From Cryptomeria japonica (Eukaryota > Streptophyta > Pinopsida > Cupressales > Cupressaceae), in assembly GCF_030272615.1 (NCBI RefSeq), contig NC_081414.1:825434896-825498895 (forward strand): a DNA stretch of 64,000 bases. The letters are read 5' to 3'. The translations under genes were made by a program, and so were the position numbers. Every line of letters starts with the position of its first letter. Position 1 is the stretch's first letter. Shown in pieces: positions 35,300 through 45,959 of this stretch. The notes beneath the pieces are model-generated. The model was not told where the DNA came from and ran no database searches. It saw only the letters and a program-made list of their open reading frames with translations.

Positions 35300-38114
35300 C
35301 ATGTCATATTAAAAATTTGAAATAGATGAATAATCAAGATCTTTCTATGAGAGAAAAAAACAATGTAAATGAAATAGCACAATTATAGACCATTGATTAT
35401 AGGAGATGTGAATATCGAGATGACAAGATTAGATTAGGAGCTCAAAGAAAAGTTGCAAAAAAATGATTGCATGCATAAATGTACATATATGCTAGAGCAT
35501 GAAACAACGAATACAAATACAAGTTAGATAGTGAGATTATATGAAACTAAAGAAATAACTGAGGTGACAAATCCAACCAATAAAGAGTGACCACAAAATA
35601 GTCTAAAAATAGTAAATACTCCTCTCTTTTTTTAGATAATGACACCTCAACATATTATCTCCTAATTATTAATTAATTAAATTCACTTTATTAACCTAAA
35701 CAAATTTAATAAAAGTGTACAAGAAAACCTAAGAAAAAAATATACCCCACTAGACCAAAAAAAAAAACTACACTAAGAAAGATAAAAGTCAAGCCACATT
35801 AAGTAGTCCAAATTACCACTAACAATGTGACAACTTGTGTGGCAACAACCAATTTTCTTATAAAATTGTACCAAACATTATTTTGAACCCATGTGTGGCA
35901 CATTGTCTCGTCATAACCTTTTCAAGCATAAGAAAATTAGATTGAGTTAAATCTGTAATAGAGAGGTTATATTGTCAAATTCATATATAACCACACAAGG
36001 GTGTTGAGGATAATAAGATCCTTCACTACTAAGGAGTTTGTGATACTAGATGTGGCAAGGTTTGCAACTACTTTGTTTACATTGTAAAATGTGTCCAAAA
36101 AAATAACTTAAAACTCACGTTTGTTTCACAGATAGAGTGCTCATTTTTAAGTCAAATACAATCAGTGATTCACACCTTATTTTTTATGGAACATTTTGGA
36201 TGGATCTACAAACATTGTCCATCTTTCAAAGCCCTTTGTTAGTGTCAGATTGTTTGGTGAAAAAAAATCCCATGCTATAAACATGACAAGAGGCAATATA
36301 ATGCAAAATGATAAGAGCACATTTATGCCAATCTGGGAGTTTAATAATTAAAAAAAAATTGATCACCAAATTCATTGCCACCTCCATGCTGTCTTAATCA
36401 CTTTATTATAGTCCATTAGACAAGGATGGACAAGTGAGAAAAAAAAAAAAAAATTATACATTTCCATATTCTTTGTGTGTAGAGAAAAGAAAAACAACCA
36501 TAGCAATGTTACAATTATACAAGAAAGCAAAAGACTTCAATTGCAACATACACAAAATAAAATCAAAGAATACAACACCAAATATTGATTTTTAAATTAA
36601 TATTTTGAGATCAACATTTTATTACATATTGAATGGAATTCAATTACACACCTTTATTAATATATTTTGTTTTAAAAGTAAAAAAAAATCATGGATGGAA
36701 TATTTTACTTTGGCTATGATACCAAACCACTTTGTTGGATGCCATCACAATTTTCAGTCGAGTCATGTCATTCTTCTACTTGCAAGCATTCTTGGAGTGC
36801 ATTTCAACATATACACTCTAAGAAATATAATTATTTGAGCCCACGATAGAGAAATGGTTTGATCTTAATCTATAACATCTTTGCTTTAAGAGAAGCAAAG
36901 AGATTAGAAACTTTCCAAATATGACTTCTAAGTCACCCATAGTCGAGTACTTATATTCATCATTGTTTATCTCCACTAATATCAAAGCCAATCAACCAAA
37001 TTGATCTCGATGATACTAATTTTCATTCATAATGGATTGCAACCAATGAGAAGTCTTCATTTAATGAGATAATTTGGCTATCTTGAATGAAGTTTTGGAT
37101 AGTCATGGTCACACTTATGTAGAGAACAGAGATGCCAGAGCATCGACTTCTACTTCACATTTATAGTCATGGCTGTCTTAAATGCTATCTCTATGCTCCA
37201 ATTATGATTTGCCCATGACAATATTTACTACCACAACTAAAAAATTGAAAGGACAATTTAAGAGTAATTGGCAACATGGAATCTTTATGTCTTACAATTG
37301 AAATCTGAGCTCTGTTTCTCTTTTTACTTAATCTATTTGACATAAAGATAACAAATACTGTTTTTTTTAATATTTATATTTCAATTATTTTTAATTTTTT
37401 CCGTTTTTTTCCATTTTAAACCCATATAATTGAATTCCATTTACACTTCCAATGTTCTGTGTCATTGTCATGTAAATGCTACTGTAATTCAAATAGCTCT
37501 CAAAAAGTTTTGAGAAGAGAACCCTATACAGAATTACATGTGAATAATAACCAAAATAGATTGATTCGATAACAAAAAGCAAACAAGCATCCATAGAGAT
37601 GCCACAGCTATAAAGCATACAATGATATCTAATTGGCACTTGTGTGATGACTGATTACAAATAATGGGCAATTACAGACATTTGTAAGACGTGTCAAATC
37701 TCTATCCCTTGTATAACATATCTTATATTACTGAGCTTTGCATGACTTTGGCTTGGTCATCATGTAGCCTCAGGGATTGCTTCAAATAACTGCCCTCTCA
37801 AGATGATCTAAGCTAAACACATATTTGGCTCCTTTTGCCTATGGTCTTCGAAAACAGATGAGCACTCGAATCCTGTTCACAGAACCAACTAACAAACAAG
37901 GCGTAAGCCACTCATTATTATACTTTATGAATGATCATCTTTAATATAATTATATGAAACAAATCAGGCTTGATTGTCCCATGGTATTTTGTACATAGAA
38001 CACGTACCCACTGCATTTACAGTACAGTTGGTCACGTATAAAACACAAGTCATCCAGTTGAAAACTACATAGCCTGTTAGATAATTTTTTTCATTGCCTG
38101 AGAACGTGAAAGAC
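35300..38114. other. A+T-rich non-coding stretch
   Basis: I see no gene, LTR border, primer site or tandem repeat. Poly-A and poly-T runs are common (for example 35759, 36435, 36683). The right end may be 3' flank of the exon at 38115-38324. Confidence 0.5.
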
Positions 38115-38324
38115 TCATGTTTTGTCATCCTCTTCAATGTCAAGCTCAAGCCCCTCTGATGCAAGAAGCTGCTTAAAAATCTTATTCTGATCTTCCTCTG
38201 CTTTCTTCCTCATTAAATCTCTTTTCTTCAAAACAAGTGCATGACGTTTCATGGTACTTGTGAAATTTACCATGGAAGCCCGCTTTTCCCGAGCCAATAT
38301 CTTCCTTTCTTCCTCTGGGTCAGT
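38115..38324 (-). CDS. candidate terminal exon of a host gene
   Basis: On minus, CTTTAG at 38330-38325 looks like a splice acceptor. From 38324 the frame encodes TDPEEERKILAREKRASMV and about 50 more residues, with KRHALVLKKRDLMRKKAEED, and ends LDIEEDD before TGA at 38115-38117. The mix of basic and acidic residues predicts a helical C-terminal tail. No retroelement motif is present and codons are uninterrupted, unlike everything nearby. I do not recognise the protein. Upstream exons were not found and may be far to the right behind inserted elements. It could also be a single-exon fragment of a pseudogene. Confidence 0.55.
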   Translation of the reverse strand, partial: TDPEEERKILAREKRASMVNFTSTMKRHALVLKKRDLMRKKAEEDQNKIFKQLLASEGLELDIEEDDKT

Positions 38325-38397
38325 CTAAAGCCAAAAAGAAGATTAATAAACACCATAATTCTGAAATCAGAAACCAAGACAACAGAAAATTGAATTT

Positions 38398-38653
38398 ATT
38401 TTTCATATGGAAAGGCCAGTTGCTTGCTTACTAGATAATATTACAGCTGTTTCATGTAACAGGAAGTTACTACTTAAATTTATGCACCGTAAGCTCATCC
38501 AAACAACATATCAAAGAGCTGTGCTCCCACGAAATTACAATAATATACACGTGGAGGCAAAAAATTGATTTCCTTTTCATATGGAAAGGCCAGCTGCTTG
38601 CATACTAGATAATGTTACAATCGTTTAATGTAACAGGAACTACTACTTGAAGA
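38398..38653. repeat. direct repeat of about 80 bp, two copies
   Basis: TTTTCATATGGAAAGGCCAG starts both copies (about 38398 and 38574). Both continue through GCTTGC, CTAGATAAT and AATGTAACAGGAA-like words to a similar end. They lie in the presumed intron of the exon at 38115. Confidence 0.8.
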
Positions 38654-38659
38654 AATGTT

Positions 38660-39828
38660 CCCATGCACTTACAAAAACCTAAACTTGGAGGCCATTATAA
38701 CTCTATAGTATAGTAATATGCCAAAATCATCTCCTTGATTTCTCTATTATCTCTATCAGTGCCAAATACCTAGAATTGCTATAAACTATCGAAACCTTGC
38801 ATTGTCTCTTTGAAGAGCTCTTATAAGAACTCATACACACAGGCCACATTTTATACCAACTGCCGAAACTGTATGCATATTTGTACAGGTAGTATAATAG
38901 GCACCGTATGAAACTGTATAGAATCGAACTAGGCACTATAATAGAGAACTTAAGAATTGATCAATATACTTCCAGTATACTGTTAGCTGTGCATCCATTT
39001 AATCCATCATTTTCAACATAGATTTATAATCTGGATGTGCTTAAGGTAGATCCAAAAAAACAAGAGGATCATAACCACACATGTCAAGGAATGTATTGTA
39101 TCCATAATGTCAAATGCTTGTTATATCTGTAGAAGAAATTTCAGCTTTTGAATTATTCTCTTCCCAGCTTTTTGCTTTATGGCCGGGGACCAAGTAAAGG
39201 TAAACGTGGTATTTTAGGGCACTGCCAGGCTAGACATTAATTTGGTGTATGACACCCCCTTATACAAGAATTCCACAAGAGAATTGAGTATTTACATCAT
39301 ACCGTCAAATTTCATGACCCAATCTAGTTTAGCACTGTGAATCAGTTCAAATGTTTATATTGCATTGCCATTACTAAAGCTATCAAAAAGCATTTTTAAT
39401 GCTGATATGAAATTTTTACTCAGCGTTATAGCTGGTGATGCATGTAATGAAGATAAAATGATCTATTAAGTTTTTCCTCTTTAACTATTCTAATCCAACA
39501 TTTTACTAAAAATAGAAGCTTTCTATATTTCAATTTAGTATATTTCACACGTATTTGTTATTTGAACGCTGTTTGTGAGCATATTTCTGTCACATTTTTA
39601 GGACAAACACTGGCATCTGTTAGAACCTATATACCTATGTTTAGTACAAATATATGCATACCTAGTCATAATCCATATCATCAGTTGAAGTAAATTTAAA
39701 ATCGGTCAAGAAGAAAAAGAAAATTTTAAGAAATATTAGGTATCCAGATACTTCATGAAAACCTTCTTATAAAAGGTTACAAGTGCAGGAGACAAACCCA
39801 TGTTATGAATGTGGAACAAATAAAAATA
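38660..39828. other. non-coding stretch
   Basis: No supported gene or mobile element. It could be intron sequence of a host gene on minus. Confidence 0.4.
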
Positions 39829-40121
39829 ACATACTACCACAAAAACCAGGAACACAACCTGCAATATAACCTTCATGAATGACAGAAGCGAAAGCTACTT
39901 CACCAAATAATGAATTGGAATTGAGATACAAAATATGTACATTTGCTTTACTTATAAAGGCAAGGAGAGAGTAGCTAGAGTCAACCAACCATCCAACTAC
40001 CAGCAACAATTATTAAATGTACCCTAAACATGATTAAATAATGTTTAACTAAAAAGTGTTCTATTGGCCCTAAGTAAAACTTAAGCCTAAGTTCATGGGT
40101 AAAGACTCATTTACTTCAACA
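39829..40121 (-). repeat. 3' LTR of the minus-strand element
   Basis: About 293 bp. The minus start TGTTGAAGTAAATGAG follows the purine tract. The left border (minus 3' end) is degraded; it reads ACATACTACCAC where the partner has TGTTGGTGAAACCAC. Confidence 0.8.
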
Positions 40122-40843
40122 CCCCTCTTAAGTGCAACTTAAGGAGAAGATTATTATGCAATATGAAAGCTACATGCAATATAGGTCCCAGTAACAAAGC
40201 CATGTTAAGTACCCATGTACGATGCAAATGCAATGCAATGTAACCTCTCAAAAACCAGAGAAAAGGAGAAAACCCTGTGGGACAAAACTTCTCTCCAAAA
40301 GAGAAAAAAAACAAAAAGAAGATGATGATGCATAGAGGACTCAATCATTCCCCACAAGGACTATGTACATCATGTATATACAATCAATGATCCCCACATA
40401 CGAAGGAAAGGAGACTACATAGCCCCTCCATAATGGATAATGTACTGCAAAAATGGTGATTGCTTGGAGACAAAACATAGTCCAATGTCTATAAACAACA
40501 TTTCTCCCCTTGGGAAGAAGATAAACCAAGTACAAATGCAGGAATACTTCCCATTCTGATAGGAATTGGTAGGAAGCAATATCCAAATGTAGAATGATGA
40601 TGTCTTTGAAATTTTCTCATGTGTCGCCAAGTCCTTGGATGATGAAGATGCCACAAACCAATCAGGTACATGCCCAATCACAATATAAGGTGACAAACAA
40701 GGAACCAATGGAAAATAATGTTGAACCAGCTCTAAAGACAAAGACGAAGTGACATGATTGTCTATAAATAGGCGAGATAAACCCGCAAATGTCTCCCAGA
40801 TCTAAAATGTGAGACTCCACAAACAATGAACCAATTTCTAGCA
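40122..40843 (-). other. internal 3' part of the minus-strand element
   Basis: Short broken frames only, no motif recognised. It ends at the AATAG duplication of the giant solo LTR. Confidence 0.55.
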
Positions 40844-41696
40844 AATAGTGTTGACGTGTATTTTGTACACAATCATACACAGAATAAAATACCCAAGGGT
40901 ACCTTATCCTCTCTTGAATAAAGCCTCCGAATGCTGAAGATGTCGCGAAAAGGTTCAATCGGGATGACTTCAAGGTTCTTGTATGTAGGGTCTCTACGTG
41001 TGGATAAGCACCAGTGGTCGTTGTGATTGCTGTTTCATCAAGGGGCCTTACGTTTTCCGAGCTGCAGGAACAAAATTTCCTAAAACTAACAAGTTCTCAA
41101 AAAGATCGAAAGGTAGGGTTTGCAAGAGATGAATTCTAATCTAATCCTAAGAATGGCTCAATGTAGGCTAGACTTGGTAAGATTCTACCAATTTCAATAT
41201 TGCCAAGGAATAACAACTCAAATGAAATTGATGCGATCTTCTAAGGTGACTAATGATTTTCCAATTCATCAAGAATCATAGACACTACCATGAAGGTACA
41301 TATCAATAGTTCAATGATGATTGAAGGTTTAAGCAATCCAAATATCTCCAGTTGACCACACAAAGCGTTCTTACAATCAGTAAGAAGCTAGTGGTTTGGA
41401 ACATGAATCTCACCAAAGATCAAGCCCAACACTTAGTCCCTCAAACTTAAATACTTCTTCGACTGAGAATGATTCAAGAAAATAAACAACCATGAAGATA
41501 GCCACAAAAATTACAATAAAACACCATAACTTCAATATTTTATTGATCTCAAAGCCAAAATAAACAACAATTGTTTGAAATTCTTTCTTCAAAGCTCAAT
41601 CTTGCTACAAAATAACTTTCTTCTCTCTAAAATCTGATTTCTAATCTCTCATATCTCCTTTCTAATTTCTAATTACAAAATGAAAATGAGTGAGGG

Positions 41697-41705
41697 TATA
41701 TATAG
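41697..41705 (-). promoter_or_regulatory. TATA box of the giant LTR
   Basis: CTATATATA on minus. The same box lies at a similar distance (775-880 bp) from the right end of the LTR in the copies at 55638 (near 56421) and 56793 (near 57674). Confidence 0.75.
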
Positions 41706-41768
41706 CATCCTCAATTACAATGAACGGCCCAGATCAAAAGAAGATCAACGGCTGAGATTCTGACACCT

Positions 41769-41786
41769 AAACCCTAATTAGGGTTT
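41769..41786. promoter_or_regulatory. telobox-like palindrome upstream of the TATA box
   Basis: AAACCCTAATTAGGGTTT is a perfect 18-bp palindrome of two plant telobox half-sites (AAACCCTAA). The identical 18-mer is at 57757-57774 in the second copy. A half site (TTAATTAGGGTTT) is at the same place in the third (about 56506). Confidence 0.8.
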
Positions 41787-41896
41787 ATTACAAAAAGTCC
41801 CCTTTTTATTGAACAATATTAAATGCATAGCCAAATATTTAATTGGCACAAAAATCTAAGAAACATAGACCAATGATAATTAAGGTGCCACATCAT

Positions 41897-44800
41897 CTAT
41901 AACAACCTCTCTTCTAGAACCTTATTCCCTTTCCAATGCTCTTTCTTAGCATATGCAACGAATCTGGACACAATTCCTTCAATCTCAGCAATAGGAATCT
42001 CGGGAAGATTCCTCATTCGTTCCTCTAAGTGGATAACCTGATCAAAGGCCTTGAGAAGAGCTGCATCCCATCCAGGTTCGAGTTCTTTGATTTTCTCAAT
42101 CAGGAGCATAGTAGCGAACATTTGATCCCTTTGCTCATCTGTGATAACATTCTCATCTTTGCAAAAGATGACCTTGACCTTTTCTTCCAACTCTTGAAGA
42201 TCCACATCTGTCTCAACTTCAATCCTCCTGGCAAGAATAGTACATAACACCTCAAACACCTTGTCCTGAATTGGATGGATGACTTCTTCAACTTGATTGC
42301 ATTTGGTGCTGATGTCTTCGAAAAGAACTTCCTTCATCTGGAGTAGAGTTGACCACTGGAGTAAATTATGAGCTCCTCCATCCATTATCTTTTCTTGTGC
42401 TAAGATCTTCCTTGGTGTTTGCCTGATTACTTGTAGAACAGGAATGATAACATCTTTAGTGTGGGCAAAGGTGGCTACTGTTATCATTAGGTTGTGGACG
42501 ATCTCAAGGACCTGGATAGCTCGGTGGATTGTCTGCATCATTCTTGTTGCAAATTCAACGGCAATTGTGTGGGATTTGTCAATCCAAGAGCTCATAAGCT
42601 GAACCAAGCTCTTGACTCTCTCTGCCTCGCCAACTGATTCAAGGGGAAGTGCTTGCACAGGAGACACTGCGGGATCCTGACGTCCCAAGGGCTGATTGAG
42701 ATGGCTAAAGTAGCCTCTCCAAGCACCGACCTCTCTCTCAAGCTTTCTATTCTTTTCCATCTTTTCCTTAAGCTTGTCTTTAAGTGCCTCAAATGAATCG
42801 GTTGCCTCATCCAGTGTCTGCTCAGCGGTGAGTGGACCAAGTTCAAAGGTTTCTACATCATATTCTTCTACAAGGATCTCACCTTCATACTTGTCCACTA
42901 CTGGTGTAGCTATCTGCAACTTCCTGGACCCTGTCTCATCTCTGATCATCTTGGACATCTTGGTGGCCTTCTTCTTCTCTGTTACTTCCTGAGAATTTCC
43001 TACAAGGCTCTCTAAGTCAATTACATTATCTTCATCCTCAATCACAATTACCCTTGTTAGTCTCTCCTTCAACCAATCTAGAATGGCAGATTTTGTCTCT
43101 CTAACTTGTATCTCTTTAGGTAATGGCTCTTCTTTTCGGAGAGGAGATGTCACTTCATCATCATTCTTGTCTTCATGTACTTCATTGACTTGGGGAGATT
43201 GACTTGATGAACGTTGAGATGCCTGCCCTTCCTCGTGTTTATCATTCTGTACTATTGATTCCATAGATTCCTCGATTTCAGGTACCTTCTTTTCTTGTCC
43301 TTGACTTGTCCTTTTTTCATGTCGAGAAGATGTACCGGATGAGCGATCTCGATTGGCCTCTTGCTTCTTCTTGGAGGGTTCCCTTTTCTCAGGTCTCTCT
43401 TTCCTCTTCGCGCCTCTAGGATGAGGATTGCCTTCACTTGCGCTTCTGGGATGAGGATTGCCCTCGCTTGTGCTTCTAGGATGAGGATGGCCTTCACTTG
43501 CGCTTGCTCCTCCTTCTCCCGACCTTTCCTCCAAAGTAAAAGTCATTGGTATGTTCTGTTCTCTCAACTTTTGATGTTGTACATCTACCCATCTGCGAGT
43601 ACAAGACAAAACTGGAGCCATCAAAGCTTTTAAGTCCACAACCTCAGGCTCGTTCCAATCTATCTTCACTGCCTTGTCTTCTCTATCATAGGATGACTGG
43701 AGATGCCTGCCACTATCCTGAGCTCGATCGGCCACTCTGTAAACTTTGCACCTCCTGATAAAATCTAAAGGCAATCTGGAATGCATCTTTCTTTTTACTT
43801 CTAGATCACTTGAGAGATTCATCCAAAAGTCCTCTACCTGACATTCATGCTTGTACTTTCTACCAACTGTCTCTTCTATATACCCATAAGGATCAAAATT
43901 CTCCCTCAAGGAAAAGAATGAAAATGAATATAAGGTCAACTCTCTTTCTGCATCATCTAAGGCCGGAGCATTAGGACATACCTCAACTGAATTCCCTAGT
44001 ATGATAGGCACAGGAATTCCATTTCCATGCCTGTGTCTGAATGCCTTCGCATAAGCCGCCAACTGCCTGGTTACCTCAAGTAGCACTATCCTGTCTGTCG
44101 GATATCTCGGCAACATATAGGGAGGTGAAGGACACCCATGAACTCTAATATATGTAAACTTTTGGAATTGGATGAACCAAGCACCATACCTCTTTACAAG
44201 CTCTTGTGCATCTTGAGATAGCCGATTGTGAATCCCGCCTTGCAATGTCCTGGTGATGTTCATCGTGAAGGTATCATTGACTAACTTGTAGTCACTTCCT
44301 GGTGGATGATGCAAATGAACATAAGACTCACATACTCTGACTTCCCCGAGTCCTCTTCCGATCACTCCTCTGTGAGGTAGCCCTGCATATTCGAAACTCC
44401 TGATCAAGGCATATATGATGTATGAGCTCATGTGGAAGGACTTGGTAGCCTTCAGTCTCCTTAACTGCACGTCCAAGCAATGGCTAATAATTCTAGCCCA
44501 ATGAATCGTTCCTTTTCCTTGAACTATTACTTGGATGAAGTAGAACATCCACTTCTCAAAATAGAAGGCCTGAGGAGCCCCTGTAACTCGATTGAGCAAA
44601 GTTATCAAATCTTTGTACTCCTCCTGGAAGTCGATCCTATGTGGTGTGTTGGGAATCTTGCTCAGGCGAGGACGACTTTTGAGTAACCAATTCTTATTGA
44701 TGATGCTCAAGCAAGTGTCTGGATCATCTTCATACATGGACCTGGCTCCTTCTAAGCTTTTGTAAATCATATCTTTATGCTCTGGAAGATGGAGAGCTTC

Positions 44801-45196
44801 ACTTATAGCCTCTTCTAAAAGGTAAGCCAAAGTGTTTCCTTCCTTGGACATGATTGATCTTAATTGTGGGTCATAATGGCGAGCACACTCGATCATCAGC
44901 TCATGGCACTGGACTGCTGGAGGGAAACTGGTCGCCTTGATGATACCACTTTCAATTATTCTCTTTGCAACAGGTGATGGTTTTCCAATGTACGGAACCT
45001 CTCGAAACTTCTTCATACTGAAGTTTCCCAAGTTGGTATCTCCAATGTTGCTCCACTTTGACACGATCTTGGTCTCCAATTCTTCATTCCTTTGATCTTC
45101 CTTCATGAGAGTTGGACGACTAGTGGATGCTCCTGCCTTTGGGGTCGTCATTGTGACACCTACACAACATTTCATAATGAGTAATATATCTTGCAA
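41897..45196 (-). CDS. uninterrupted U3-encoded protein of unknown function, up to 1,099 aa
   Basis: Open for 1,099 codons. The Met at 45151 (MTTPKAGASTSRPTL) is a likely alternative start, because the 15 residues before it look like leader. Residues about 15-480 look globular (with NIGDTNLGNFSMKKF, TLLNRVTGAPQAFYFEKWMF, FHMSSYIIYALIRSFEYAG). Residues about 560-720 are charged and low-complexity, with three copies of a 12-residue repeat (SEGNPHPRS-type) and basic Lys/Arg clusters. Residues about 800-1099 are helical (LLQWSTLLQMKEVLF, VSRFVAYAKKEHWKG). No polymerase, protease, integrase or zinc knuckle. A homologous C-end is encoded at 56564-56785 and 61525-62130. Nuclear targeting by the basic clusters is only a guess. 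No stop in 3.3 kb suggests recent activity or selection. Confidence 0.8.
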   Translation of the reverse strand: MQDILLIMKCCVGVTMTTPKAGASTSRPTLMKEDQRNEELETKIVSKWSNIGDTNLGNFSMKKFREVPYIGKPSPVAKRIIESGIIKATSFPPAVQCHELMIECARHYDPQLRSIMSKEGNTLAYLLEEAISEALHLPEHKDMIYKSLEGARSMYEDDPDTCLSIINKNWLLKSRPRLSKIPNTPHRIDFQEEYKDLITLLNRVTGAPQAFYFEKWMFYFIQVIVQGKGTIHWARIISHCLDVQLRRLKATKSFHMSSYIIYALIRSFEYAGLPHRGVIGRGLGEVRVCESYVHLHHPPGSDYKLVNDTFTMNITRTLQGGIHNRLSQDAQELVKRYGAWFIQFQKFTYIRVHGCPSPPYMLPRYPTDRIVLLEVTRQLAAYAKAFRHRHGNGIPVPIILGNSVEVCPNAPALDDAERELTLYSFSFFSLRENFDPYGYIEETVGRKYKHECQVEDFWMNLSSDLEVKRKMHSRLPLDFIRRCKVYRVADRAQDSGRHLQSSYDREDKAVKIDWNEPEVVDLKALMAPVLSCTRRWVDVQHQKLREQNIPMTFTLEERSGEGGASASEGHPHPRSTSEGNPHPRSASEGNPHPRGAKRKERPEKREPSKKKQEANRDRSSGTSSRHEKRTSQGQEKKVPEIEESMESIVQNDKHEEGQASQRSSSQSPQVNEVHEDKNDDEVTSPLRKEEPLPKEIQVRETKSAILDWLKERLTRVIVIEDEDNVIDLESLVGNSQEVTEKKKATKMSKMIRDETGSRKLQIATPVVDKYEGEILVEEYDVETFELGPLTAEQTLDEATDSFEALKDKLKEKMEKNRKLEREVGAWRGYFSHLNQPLGRQDPAVSPVQALPLESVGEAERVKSLVQLMSSWIDKSHTIAVEFATRMMQTIHRAIQVLEIVHNLMITVATFAHTKDVIIPVLQVIRQTPRKILAQEKIMDGGAHNLLQWSTLLQMKEVLFEDISTKCNQVEEVIHPIQDKVFEVLCTILARRIEVETDVDLQELEEKVKVIFCKDENVITDEQRDQMFATMLLIEKIKELEPGWDAALLKAFDQVIHLEERMRNLPEIPIAEIEGIVSRFVAYAKKEHWKGNKVLEERLL
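43420..43525 (-). repeat. 36-bp tandem repeat inside the U3 ORF
   Basis: Three in-frame copies of a unit around CTTCTAGGATGAGGATTGCC (plus strand), encoding the SEGNPHPRS-type repeat. Keeping the frame, it changes only the length of the linker. Confidence 0.85.
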
Positions 45197-45959
45197 CGTA
45201 GAAATATAGAGTAGAAAGGAAGATTCAAGACTTTAATTAGGAAACATCATGACAAATCTTGAGTTATCATTTCCTAATTAACTACGCAATTTTCAAAACT
45301 TGAAGTTCGAAATTCAAAACTTCAACATTGGGACTAGGGTGATCTCGCCATACCTCCACTTGAGAATTAATTCCAAAAAACGATGCAAAAATAAGGTGAA
45401 TTTTGAATAGGCAAAGTGTAGATTGAAGTCCTTCCTTTAGCAAAATGCACCTCCTTTAGTCCTCACGAGCCTCAACTCCACCACCTTTAGTCTTCAATAC
45501 TTGAGGAAAATTCGCTCCAACTAAACCAGATTTCACACTTCTTCCTTGCTCTTCCAAATCGCACTTGAAACAATGAGTGAATGATTTGAATAATGAAAAC
45601 ATGCCAAAAATATATAGAGCGCTCACCATTTCATTTTCCCATAGGCCGACTTGGCAAAATAGGCCAAAAATAAACAAAATTTAATAAAAGAAGAAGGCCG
45701 ACTTGTCAAAACATTAAAATAATACCCCAAAGCGCTCCATTTTTAAATTTAATTTAATAAAAAAATAATTTTAAATGCCTTTATAATTAAAAATTTCGAT
45801 TTTTCTAAGGCTCAAAAATTAATTTATTAAATGCTATGCGCTTTTATTAAATGCCAATTTAATTGCAATTTTTTAAAATATTTTGAAGTTTTTAGCGAAT
45901 TTGGCATTTAATGCGATTTGAAGGATATTGGCGCCCAGGCATGGTAAAAAATATCAATT

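Noticed and set aside
41410-41592. Short minus ORF in R-U5 of the giant LTR
   Set aside because: Low-complexity hydrophobic translation in untranslated LTR sequence, not conserved at the other copies.
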